5,424 nucleotides of DNA, from NCBI GenBank assembly GCA_003175865.1, contig PSRF01000246.1, positions 1 through 5,424 on the forward strand, in the 5' to 3' direction. The position numbers and the translations under genes are program-made. This stretch comes from Blastocatellia bacterium (GTDB lineage Bacteria; Acidobacteriota; Blastocatellia; Pyrinomonadales; Pyrinomonadaceae). The notes below the pieces were generated by a model. The model saw nothing but the letters and a program-made list of their open reading frames with translations. It was not told the DNA's origin and ran no database searches. This document shows positions 1 through 5,424 of this stretch, in pieces; the first letter of the stretch is position 1, and every line of letters begins with the position of its first letter.

Positions 1-57
1 TCTGAGATCTGAGATCTGAGATCTGAGATCTGAGATCCTGAGATCTGAGATCTAAGA
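1..57. repeat. Heptanucleotide tandem repeat array (TCTGAGA)n
   Basis: About eight head-to-tail copies of the 7-bp unit TCTGAGA fill the left edge. Units 1-5 (1-35) are identical. The sixth (36-43) carries one extra C, the seventh (44-50) is perfect, and the eighth (51-57) has G changed to A. Each perfect junction creates the palindrome AGATCT and so a GATC every 7 bp. Copies two units apart could pair as 6-bp stems. The array starts 8 bp beyond the stop codon of the minus-strand channel gene, so it lies in that gene's 3' flank. It touches the window edge, and the true copy number is unknown. Degeneration towards the gene side is typical of simple tandem arrays. Function is unknown; short heptameric arrays of this general kind are known from cyanobacteria and others, usually intergenic. 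Confidence 0.93.
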
Positions 58-64
58 GCTAAAA

Positions 65-1165
65 TCACTGGAGCCTTCCCCATGCACTCGTCTTCCAGTT
101 ATCAATTGCATCCTCTGGCAGTATCCACGGTGGCAACGGCATCAACAACTTCTTCGCTAACGCAAAAACATACGGCTCATACATCTTGCGGAACTCTTCA
201 AGCCGTTTTTCGGAGGCTTCATCGATCGTTAGGTCTACACGATTTTGCGCCAGGATCTCTTGCATTCGGTGCAAATCATCCGACGACAGACGTTCCGCGC
301 ACTCCTGAATCGGGCTGGGGGCTGTTCGCAACACCTGTGCTATGTCCACCACTGCATGGCGCGCTATCGCGAAAGTCATCCTCGCTTGCCATCCTGGAGC
401 ATCATCGAGACCCAACATCAGAAGCGAGCAAGTGTCGAGAATCGTCGTCAGCGCTCGTATCCACGATTGATTGTCGTGCTGAGATCGAAAGTAACAAAGG
501 ACCGGATACGAAAGATGACTTTCCAACAATTCCGCTGACCAGAGCTCCCACTCAGTTAGCAACCGATTCAAATCGTTGAAACTATTTTCGGCTCGATGTC
601 GTCGAAGGAGTTCCACCGCACTCGATGGTGAACCGGCGCGCGCATCAAGTAGTGAAATGCTTGCTTCACGGCGCGAGAATGATTGATAGAGTACTGGAAG
701 ATAGCTGATTACTAGAGCGAACAAACTGAAGCCGTTGGCAGTTTCAATTACTGCGAGCGCTCGGCCAACCGGAGATGTCGGAGATATATCGCCATACCCG
801 AGCGTAAAAAAAGTCACGCCGCTGAGATAGAGATAAGTCCAGAAACTTACGACTTCCGCACCAGCGTTCAGTACAGTGTTAGTTCCCCAAAAGAGAAGTG
901 TGTAACCGAGTATCAAACAGAACGCCCAGATTCCGAGGAGGATCAATAATGACAAAGGACCAAACAGGCTAAGCATAGCTTCCCGCCTGCGGCCCAACTT
1001 CATCTTACGTGCGATGTTGGACCAGGGAACCCATCCGCCGCTGTAGAAGAGATTTGTTAAGCGAAGGCGACGTGTCACGCGCCTCGGAAGGATTACTGCT
1101 TCGAAAACGTCCCAAAGAATCGCAAAGATCAGCACGAGGCCGCACACGAGCGCGAGAGTTCTCAT
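65..1165 (-). CDS. Two-pore-domain-like (Ion_trans_2) potassium channel with uncharacterised C-terminal region
   Basis: This 366-residue inner-membrane protein should conduct K+ passively. The selectivity filter TLGYGD is visible at residues 121-126 (DNA 788-805), inside a pore loop at about 108-126. Hydrophobic segments lie at about 3-26, 69-94 and 137-161; the last two flank the pore as in Ion_trans_2 (PF07885) channels, and the first is an extra N-terminal helix. Residues about 166-351 are soluble, with no Rossmann GxGxxG signature of an RCK/TrkA-N gating domain. They include the motif SYPVLCYFRSQHDNQSW (about 219-235), which I recall as recurrent in bacterial channels of this type but cannot name. 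The open frame extends to an ATG at 1417 (450 codons). I chose the ATG at 1165 because the first membrane helix begins right after it, the added 84 residues are not membrane-like or family-like, and the longer form would overlap the divergent symporter start. No convincing Shine-Dalgarno precedes either start. The gene stands alone, divergent from the symporter. Regulation is unknown. Confidence 0.88.
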   Translation of the reverse strand: MRTLALVCGLVLIFAILWDVFEAVILPRRVTRRLRLTNLFYSGGWVPWSNIARKMKLGRRREAMLSLFGPLSLLILLGIWAFCLILGYTLLFWGTNTVLNAGAEVVSFWTYLYLSGVTFFTLGYGDISPTSPVGRALAVIETANGFSLFALVISYLPVLYQSFSRREASISLLDARAGSPSSAVELLRRHRAENSFNDLNRLLTEWELWSAELLESHLSYPVLCYFRSQHDNQSWIRALTTILDTCSLLMLGLDDAPGWQARMTFAIARHAVVDIAQVLRTAPSPIQECAERLSSDDLHRMQEILAQNRVDLTIDEASEKRLEEFRKMYEPYVFALAKKLLMPLPPWILPEDAIDNWKTSAWGRLQ

Positions 1166-1244
1166 GAAGCGATGGTATCTTTTGAGCGTACATTTTGAAT
1201 AGTCATTTCCAGAAAGCGCCGTCGGACCCCTGCACTCCCAGCAC

Positions 1245-1273
1245 TTGACAGAATGCCTGAGTTGCCTTGAGAT
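1245..1273 (+). promoter_or_regulatory. Candidate sigma70-type promoter for the symporter
   Basis: A perfect TTGACA (1245-1250) is followed after 17 bp by TGAGAT (1268-1273), which matches TATAAT at only three positions and lacks the important second A. If used, it gives a leader of roughly 105 nt before the symporter ATG at 1386. The perfect -35 with the right spacing is the only strong point; chance occurrence is possible and promoter consensus may differ in this lineage. Confidence 0.25.
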
Positions 1274-1341
1274 TAACGCCCGTGTCATCCAAGCGCAGGT
1301 TTGATTTTCGGCAAGCCCTCCTGCCAGCACGTCCAGGCATC

Positions 1342-1369
1342 TTGTTCTTAGCTCTCTCGACAATTTAAT
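1342..1369 (+). promoter_or_regulatory. Alternative candidate promoter close to the symporter start
   Basis: TTTAAT at 1364-1369 matches five of six positions of a -10 box, with a poor TTGTTC (1342-1347) 16 bp upstream. Transcription from here would begin about 10 nt before the ATG, giving an almost leaderless message. That would fit the lack of a clear ribosome binding site (only GAAAG at 1371-1375). The -10-like sequence lies within the short palindrome CAATTTAATTG, so A/T composition alone may explain it. Confidence 0.18.
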
Positions 1370-1385
1370 TGAAAGCCACACAAAC

Positions 1386-3197
1386 ATGAGACTTTCACTG
1401 CTCGACTGGTCAGTCATCGCAGCTTATTTTCTTTTTAATCTTGGCATCGGTCTCTACTACGCCCGAAGAGCCGGCGGGAGCACGAACGAGTTCTTCTTAT
1501 CCGGGCGCGATGTTCCATGGTGGCTTGCTGGTACCTCGATGGTTGCCACGACATTCGCTGCCGACACTCCTTTGGCAGTGACCGGTTTCGTCGCTCGCAA
1601 CGGCATTGCCGGTAACTGGCTGTGGTGGAACTTTGTGATGAGCGGGATGCTGACGGTTTTCCTCTACGCACGTTTGTGGCGACGAGCTGGCGTAATGACC
1701 GACATTGAGTTTGCTGAACTGCGTTATTCCGGCAAGCCAGCCGCGTTCTTGCGTGGCTTCCGCGCTCTTTATTTGGGACTACCAATCAACTGCATCATTC
1801 TCGGTTGGGTAAATCTTGCGATGGTGAAGATCATCGAGATCACACTCGGTCTGGATAAACGTGGTGCAATTTTCGTCGTGATTGGAATGCTCATCTTCAC
1901 TGCATTCTACACAGCGATATCCGGACTCTGGGGTGTACTCGTTACCGATCTTTTTCAGTTCGTACTGAAGATGGCCATGGTAATTATTCTTGCTATCCTT
2001 GCAGTAAACGCGGTTGGAGGTATCGATGCGTTAAAGACCAAGATCAATGCAATGGATGCGGCCGGAGGGCAGGTTGGTTCGCGCCTGGCGTTCTTTCCTG
2101 ATTACGATTCGGTTTGGATGCCCGCAATTACCTTGTTTGTCTTCCTCGCAGTTAATTGGTGGGCAAGTTGGTATCCCGGAGCTGAGCCCGGCGGTGGTGG
2201 TTATGTGGCGCAACGAATCTTTTCAGCAAAGAATGAGAAGCACGGTTTGCTGGCTACACTCTGGTTCAACATCGCTCACTACGCACTCCGTCCGTGGCCG
2301 TGGATACTCACCGCATTAGCGTCTTTAATTCTTTATCCAAATCTCGTCGACAAGGAGTCGGGCTACATCAAGACTTTGCTTGATCCAAATGTCTTTCCGA
2401 CTTATCTACGCGGATTCATGCTCGCTGCATTTGCCGCCGCTTACATGTCGACAATCGGCACACAACTCAATTGGGGCGCGTCATACGTCATCAATGATTT
2501 CTACAGACGTTTCTTTGCGCGCGACAAGACCGACAAGCACTATGTAATCGCATCTCAAATGGTAACGGTCACTCTCATGATAGTTTCGTTGATCGTTACC
2601 TTTTACCTCGAGTCGATCGGCGGTGCGTGGAAACTCTTACTCGTGACTGGTGCCGGAACTGGAACAGTGCTCCTACTGCGCTGGTTCTGGTGGCGAATCA
2701 ACGCCTGGTCAGAGGTGTCGGCGATGATCTGTGCAGCGATAGTTTCATTGTTTCTGCAGCTAGTTTTGAAATGGGACAGCGATAAGCCTCGTGACTTTGC
2801 ATACTTGATGCTTGTGACGGTGGCCATCACAACTATCGTGTGGGTCACAATTACTCTATTGACGCCGGCAGAGCCTATGGAGAAATTGACTGCATTTTAC
2901 CGACGCGTTAGACCGGAAGGGCCAGGTTGGAATCGAGTTGCCGCGGTGGCAGGTTATGCGGGAGTTCATTCCGAAGGACGACTTGCGACGCAGTTCCTCA
3001 ATTGGTTTCTCGGCTGCGTCCTGATCTACGGGTCACTTTTTGGAATCGGCAAGTTGATCTTCAAAGAATGGCTGTTAGGAGCTATCTATTTGGCCATCGC
3101 GATTATTGCTGGAGTCTTGATATCTTGGAATTTGTCACGGGTCGGCTGGACCACGGTCGGAGAGACTGAGTTTGAACCAGCGAAAGAAGCGGCTTAG
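1386..3197 (+). CDS. SSS-family (SLC5-like) sodium/solute symporter
   Basis: This 603-residue integral membrane protein should couple inward Na+ flow to uptake of a small organic solute. It matches the sodium:solute symporter family (SSF, PF00474). The N-terminus LLDWSVIAAYF (5-15) is typical of a first helix, and the following FFLSGRDVPWWLAG (36-49) is the family's GR-containing loop before the next helix. The loop with VAQR (274-277) followed by AKN (281-283) is the conserved QR motif. Helix-8-equivalent AAYMSTIGTQLNW (351-363), running to NDFYRRF (370-376), carries S355/T356 where the Na2-site hydroxyls lie in this family. I count about 15 hydrophobic segments, including two extra at the C-terminus (about 537-556 and 562-583), usual for the longer SSS members. 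Length is normal and the frame intact. The substrate cannot be read from sequence; the neighbouring glucokinase and GH57 genes make a sugar plausible, but amino acids, carboxylates or sialic acid are equally possible in SSS proteins. The start is supported by the family-like N-terminus; the ribosome site is weak (GAAAG, 10 nt upstream). Confidence 0.95.
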   Translation: MRLSLLDWSVIAAYFLFNLGIGLYYARRAGGSTNEFFLSGRDVPWWLAGTSMVATTFAADTPLAVTGFVARNGIAGNWLWWNFVMSGMLTVFLYARLWRRAGVMTDIEFAELRYSGKPAAFLRGFRALYLGLPINCIILGWVNLAMVKIIEITLGLDKRGAIFVVIGMLIFTAFYTAISGLWGVLVTDLFQFVLKMAMVIILAILAVNAVGGIDALKTKINAMDAAGGQVGSRLAFFPDYDSVWMPAITLFVFLAVNWWASWYPGAEPGGGGYVAQRIFSAKNEKHGLLATLWFNIAHYALRPWPWILTALASLILYPNLVDKESGYIKTLLDPNVFPTYLRGFMLAAFAAAYMSTIGTQLNWGASYVINDFYRRFFARDKTDKHYVIASQMVTVTLMIVSLIVTFYLESIGGAWKLLLVTGAGTGTVLLLRWFWWRINAWSEVSAMICAAIVSLFLQLVLKWDSDKPRDFAYLMLVTVAITTIVWVTITLLTPAEPMEKLTAFYRRVRPEGPGWNRVAAVAGYAGVHSEGRLATQFLNWFLGCVLIYGSLFGIGKLIFKEWLLGAIYLAIAIIAGVLISWNLSRVGWTTVGETEFEPAKEAA

Positions 3198-3209
3198 TAT
3201 TGTTGCGTC

Positions 3210-3241
3210 GGACAGTTGAAAAGTAGGTCTGCCAACTGTCC
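3210..3241. repeat. Perfect 9-bp inverted repeat after the symporter gene
   Basis: GGACAGTTG (3210-3218) and CAACTGTCC (3233-3241) are exact reverse complements separated by 14 nt. The first arm starts 13 nt after the symporter stop codon. As RNA it would form a stem-loop at the 3' end of the symporter message. No U-tract follows on either strand, so it is not a standard intrinsic terminator. It could protect the mRNA end, act in attenuated termination, or be an operator of dyad symmetry for a dimeric regulator of the downstream gene. Confidence 0.8.
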
Positions 3242-3253
3242 ACAAGGGGATCC

Positions 3254-3298
3254 ATGAAAAAATCAGAAGCAGGAATTGCTCTGTCGTTTTCTTTCTGA
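3254..3298 (+). CDS. Possible 14-residue leader ORF (speculative)
   Basis: An ATG at 3254 opens a short frame, MKKSEAGIALSFSF, ending at TGA 3296-3298. It is preceded by AAGGGGA (3244-3250), the most Shine-Dalgarno-like sequence in the window, though the gap to the ATG is short (about 4 nt). The end of the ORF overlaps an 8-nt-loop hairpin (3283-3304), an arrangement reminiscent of leader peptides coupled to RNA structure. It has no run of a single amino acid such as attenuation leaders show. So short a frame can occur by chance; expression is unproven. Confidence 0.15.
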   Translation: MKKSEAGIALSFSF

Positions 3299-3304
3299 AA
3301 CGAC
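3283..3304. repeat. 7-bp inverted repeat overlapping the mini-ORF end
   Basis: GTCGTTT (3283-3289) and AAACGAC (3298-3304) pair perfectly around an 8-nt loop (3290-3297). No T-run follows the right arm. In RNA the stem would include the last codons and stop of the possible 14-codon ORF. It may be structural or simply a chance dyad. Confidence 0.6.
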
Positions 3305-3308
3305 CTGC

Positions 3309-3329
3309 CGATTAATTTCCTACTAATCG
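3309..3329. repeat. 6-bp inverted repeat upstream of the ROK kinase
   Basis: CGATTA (3309-3314) and TAATCG (3324-3329) are reverse complements with a 9-nt loop, followed by only TTT (3330-3332). It lies 5 nt after the preceding hairpin. It is too weak for a confident terminator; together with its neighbour it makes the kinase leader region rich in dyads. Confidence 0.45.
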
Positions 3330-3417
3330 TTTGGCTGGTGTCCGCTGATCGGTCTCGCACGCCCTTAAGCGGTGGATGTTAGTTTTCGATACTTACGTGC
3401 TTATTTCATAGGGATAA

Positions 3418-4386
3418 ATGAGTCAAGAACCAACCTCAAGTCTTGTTATTGCTGCCGATCTCGGGGGAACACACCTACGAGCTGCGCTGGTCGATCAATC
3501 TGGCAGAATACACGCGCAGCTCAAACGCGATACACCGCACGGTGAAAGTGCGAACTGCATAGTTGAGTCGCTAGCGAGTGCCGCAGCTGAGTTATCTTCT
3601 CAGTTGAAATCGGCTGCACCGACAGTTGTCTCAGCTGCGATCATGGTACCGGGAACTGTCGATAAGACGAACACCGTAGTTGTAAGTGCTCCAAATCTAC
3701 CGTGCCTTGATAACTTCGCACTCAAAGCTGCCTTGCAAGAGAAGATGAACTTGCCTGTGTTACTTGAAAACGATGCGAACGCAGCCGCTGTCGGCGAGAT
3801 GTGGCTCGGTGCTGCACGGGGCTATAGCAATGTTATCTGCATTACTTTGGGCACGGGCGTCGGTGGTGGAATTGTCTTGGATGGAAAACTTTGGCGCGGT
3901 GCCGATGGGTCAGCAGGTGAGATTGGACATACGACAGTCGAACCGTTCAGTGGTCCTCCTTGTAAGTGCGGTAATCATGGTTGCCTTGAAGTGTTCGCTT
4001 CGGCGACTGCAATAGTCCGCATGGCGAAAGAGGATTTTGACAAGTACCCTCACTCGACCCTGGGCCTGGACGGGTTGACCGCATTGAAGGTTTACAACGC
4101 GGGAATCGCAGGCGACAAACTCTCGATCGATGTGTTCAAGCGAGCGGGACGCTATCTGGGCGTCGGATTGGCAAATATCATCACGTTGCTTGGTCCTGAA
4201 GTTATTGTAATCGGCGGCGGCGCTGCTAACGGATGGAGTCTTTTCGAAGAAGAGATGATGGAGCAAATTGAAGGTCGTGTTTTCCCGTCGCGCGGTAAGA
4301 ATGTAAAGATTGTTACTGCGGAGTGTGGTGATAACGCAGGACTCGTAGGAGCAGCTAAGCTCGCGTTCGATATGCAACAGTTGTAA
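3418..4386 (+). CDS. ROK-family sugar kinase, probably glucokinase
   Basis: This 322-residue cytosolic enzyme probably phosphorylates glucose to glucose-6-phosphate with ATP (EC 2.7.1.2 expected). ROK family (PF00480) signatures occur in order: phosphate-binding DLGGTHLRAALVD (14-26), the LENDANAAAVGE segment (117-127) with catalytic Asp120, GTGVGGG (145-151), ExGH as EIGH (168-171), the zinc site CKCGNHGCLE (182-191) with His171 plus Cys182, Cys184 and Cys189, and the C-terminal nucleotide-binding IGGG (265-268). There is no N-terminal helix-turn-helix, so it is an enzyme rather than a NagC/XylR-type repressor. Length matches ROK glucokinases. Related ROK enzymes acting on N-acetyl-hexosamines or fructose cannot be excluded, but the neighbouring GH57 gene favours glucose. 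The start is set by the canonical N-terminus; a short purine stretch AGGG (3410-3413) sits only 4 nt from the ATG. It lies 220 bp after the symporter and 60 bp before the GH57 gene, which it could be co-transcribed with. Confidence 0.94.
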   Translation: MSQEPTSSLVIAADLGGTHLRAALVDQSGRIHAQLKRDTPHGESANCIVESLASAAAELSSQLKSAAPTVVSAAIMVPGTVDKTNTVVVSAPNLPCLDNFALKAALQEKMNLPVLLENDANAAAVGEMWLGAARGYSNVICITLGTGVGGGIVLDGKLWRGADGSAGEIGHTTVEPFSGPPCKCGNHGCLEVFASATAIVRMAKEDFDKYPHSTLGLDGLTALKVYNAGIAGDKLSIDVFKRAGRYLGVGLANIITLLGPEVIVIGGGAANGWSLFEEEMMEQIEGRVFPSRGKNVKIVTAECGDNAGLVGAAKLAFDMQQL

Positions 4387-4446
4387 GGAAATTGCCGATT
4401 GAGAATTAGAATCGGCACTCGACAATCGGAATTCGTAAATAGTTTT
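4387..4446. other. Short intergenic spacer between kinase and GH57 gene
   Basis: This 60-bp spacer is dominated by one dyad (4393-4417) and a repeated AATCGG. The 15 nt before the GH57 ATG contain no Shine-Dalgarno; a GGAA at 4428-4431 is too far upstream for usual spacing. The short gap is compatible with a two-gene operon. Confidence 0.6.
4393..4417. repeat. 8-bp stem-loop before the GH57 gene, with alternative pairing arm
   Basis: TGCCGATT (4393-4400) pairs perfectly with AATCGGCA (4410-4417) around a 9-nt loop. A second AATCGG at 4424-4429 could instead pair with CCGATT (4395-4400), so two mutually exclusive stems share one left arm. No T-run follows (next bases CTCGAC), so this is not a standard intrinsic terminator. 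It may reduce readthrough, influence message processing between kinase and GH57, or be incidental. Confidence 0.7.
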
Positions 4447-5424
4447 ATGAGCGCTTTAATCATTCACGGACATTTCTACCAACCACCTCGAGAAAATCCC
4501 TGGACAGGCGAAGTTGAACGCGAGCCTTCCGCAGTGCCCTATCACGATTGGAACGAGCGAATTCACTCCGAGAGTTATGGTCCGAACGCATTCGCAAGAA
4601 TTACGGGTGATGTCGCTGATTACGTCGTCAACAATTACACAAACATCAGTTTTAATTTTGGCCCAACGTTATTGTCTTGGCTTGAGAAAGCTCAACCGAG
4701 AACTTACCAGAGAATCCTCGATGCCGATCGAGAAAGCGCGGTAGAGAGAGACGGACATGGCAATGCGATTGCACAGGCTTACGGTCACGCGATTCTCCCT
4801 CTAAGCAACGATCGTGATCGCTTGACTCAAATCGTCTGGGGAATTGAAGACTTTCGTCACCGCTTTAAGCGTGAACCTGAGTCTCTTTGGTTGCCAGAGG
4901 CCGCTTGCAATGACGCGACACTGGGTACACTCATAGATTTCGGTCTGCGTTACGTGATACTCGCGCCTGAACAAGCAAAAAACGTTCGCGCGCCAGGTGG
5001 TCAATGGAAGCATGTTGGTGCGAGTGTCGATACGACAAGGCCATATCGCTATTCGCATCCGGATGGTTCTGGTCGTTCGCTCGCGATATTCTTCTACAAT
5101 GGACCACTCGCACGGGCAATCGCTTTTGAACGTGTCTTGACGTCGAGCCGTGAATTGGTTGACAGATTTGAGGCGGCAGCGAAGCAAGGTCCGCTAGTTA
5201 ACATCGCTACCGATGGTGAAACTTACGGTCATCATTTCAAGTTTGGGGACCTTTGTCTTGCACATGCGCTCGAGGTAGAAGCCAAACAGGCCGGCTTTTG
5301 GATTACAAATTACGGGGAATTCTTGGATCGCAACTCGCCCGATTGGCAGGTTGAGATTGAGAATGGACCAAAAGGTGAAGGTTCGTCCTGGAGTTGTGCT
5401 CATGGCGTTGGTCGTTGGTCACAT
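4447..5424 (+). CDS. GH57-family glycoside hydrolase (DUF3536-type), N-terminal part, cut by window edge
   Basis: The frame from ATG 4447 is open to the last base: 326 codons with no stop, so the gene is partial. It shows the GH57 (Glyco_hydro_57, PF03065) pattern: region 1 HGHFYQPPREN (7-17); GPTLLSW (72-78) and YGHAILPL (112-119); region 3 WLPEAAC (148-154), with Glu151 as likely nucleophile; region 4 TDGETYGHH (255-263), with Asp256 as likely acid/base; and region 5 WSCAHGVGRW (315-324) at the cut end. GH57 enzymes act on alpha-glucans (amylase, branching, 4-alpha-glucanotransferase) by retaining catalysis. The HGHFYQPP start and WSCAHGVGRW end are, as I recall, typical of large GH57 proteins with a C-terminal DUF3536, usually about 700-900 residues; that part lies outside the window, so this is inference. 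No signal peptide is visible, so a cytosolic protein is expected. The exact reaction is not assignable. It probably shares an operon with the ROK kinase. The ATG is set by the family-like N-terminus MSALIIHGHFYQPP; no ribosome binding site is evident. Confidence 0.93.
   Translation, partial: MSALIIHGHFYQPPRENPWTGEVEREPSAVPYHDWNERIHSESYGPNAFARITGDVADYVVNNYTNISFNFGPTLLSWLEKAQPRTYQRILDADRESAVERDGHGNAIAQAYGHAILPLSNDRDRLTQIVWGIEDFRHRFKREPESLWLPEAACNDATLGTLIDFGLRYVILAPEQAKNVRAPGGQWKHVGASVDTTRPYRYSHPDGSGRSLAIFFYNGPLARAIAFERVLTSSRELVDRFEAAAKQGPLVNIATDGETYGHHFKFGDLCLAHALEVEAKQAGFWITNYGEFLDRNSPDWQVEIENGPKGEGSSWSCAHGVGRWSH

Larger units (their letters stand above)
1166..1385. other. Divergent intergenic region between channel and symporter
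   Basis: This 220-bp stretch separates two divergently transcribed genes, so it should hold both promoters. It contains no recognisable gene or RNA. Its part 1211-1345 is richer in G and C than the A/T-rich end next to the symporter (1355-1385). A short inverted repeat, CAATT-T-AATTG, lies at 1361-1371. A frame continuing from the channel gene stays open through it, but its translation resembles no protein I know. Confidence 0.6.
3198..3417 (+). other. Structured intergenic region between symporter and ROK kinase
   Basis: This 220-bp spacer contains no established gene. It holds three perfect inverted repeats, at 3210-3241, 3283-3304 and 3309-3329, and a 14-codon ORF at 3254-3298 preceded by a purine-rich AAGGGGA; these are listed separately. 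No hairpin is followed by a long T-run, so no clear intrinsic terminator is present. The last 50 bp are A/T-rich and could hold a kinase promoter, but I see no convincing -35/-10 pair. Confidence 0.6.

Noticed and set aside
1..57. CRISPR-like array
   Set aside because: The repeat unit is 7 bp with no spacers between copies, so it is a simple tandem repeat.
82..579. 165-codon open frame on the plus strand
   Set aside because: It lies fully antisense to the channel gene, whose GYGD pore and helices are unmistakable; its translation is low-complexity Ser/Thr/His/Pro and shows no family motif.
3910..4015. Possible repressor role for the ROK protein
   Set aside because: ROK repressors carry an N-terminal helix-turn-helix of about 80 residues; here the phosphate-binding DLGGT motif begins at residue 14, so the protein is a kinase.
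4393..4417. Rho-independent terminator after the kinase
   Set aside because: The stem is good, but the bases after it are CTCGAC rather than a T-run, and the next co-directional gene starts 29 bp later.
3910..4425. 171-codon open frame on the minus strand
   Set aside because: It runs antisense through the C-terminal half of the ROK kinase, including the zinc-site codons, and resembles no protein; it is a shadow frame.
4801..5187. 128-codon open frame on the minus strand inside the GH57 gene
   Set aside because: The sense strand carries the GH57 nucleophile region (WLPEAAC) in a frame open from 4447 to the window end; the antisense frame is rich in Arg/Thr/Cys with no motif.

Overview
The window looks like ordinary chromosomal DNA from a free-living bacterium. 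It has four protein-coding genes, one of them cut by the right edge, and no transposase, phage, RNA-gene or CRISPR signal. Base composition is balanced by eye, and recognisable Shine-Dalgarno sequences are weak or missing before every main gene. Gene content (a 15-helix-type sodium/solute symporter, a ROK glucokinase and a GH57/DUF3536-type protein starting HGHFYQPP) would suit an Acidobacteriota-like soil or sediment lineage. That placement is a guess from general resemblance, not a demonstrated assignment.

Layout: positions 1-57 hold a heptanucleotide tandem array (TCTGAGA, about eight copies) that touches the left edge and may continue outside. It lies just past the stop codon of a minus-strand gene (65-1165) for a small TLGYGD-type potassium channel with an uncharacterised cytosolic C-terminal region. 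A 220-bp divergent intergenic region (1166-1385) separates this gene from three plus-strand genes: an SSS-family sodium/solute symporter (1386-3197), a ROK-family sugar kinase, most likely glucokinase (3418-4386), and the N-terminal part of a GH57 glycoside hydrolase (4447 to the window end).

The three plus-strand genes fit a simple alpha-glucan/glucose theme. The GH57 enzyme would process an alpha-glucan, the symporter would bring in a small solute (perhaps a sugar), and the ROK kinase would phosphorylate free glucose. The symporter substrate is not determined by the sequence, and co-transcription is uncertain because a 220-bp gap with several inverted repeats lies between symporter and kinase.

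No clearly new biological system is visible. The items most worth a second look are the conserved-looking but unnamed C-terminal region of the channel, the structured 220-bp spacer at 3198-3417 with a possible 14-codon leader ORF, the overlapping alternative stem-loops before the GH57 gene, and the heptamer array.
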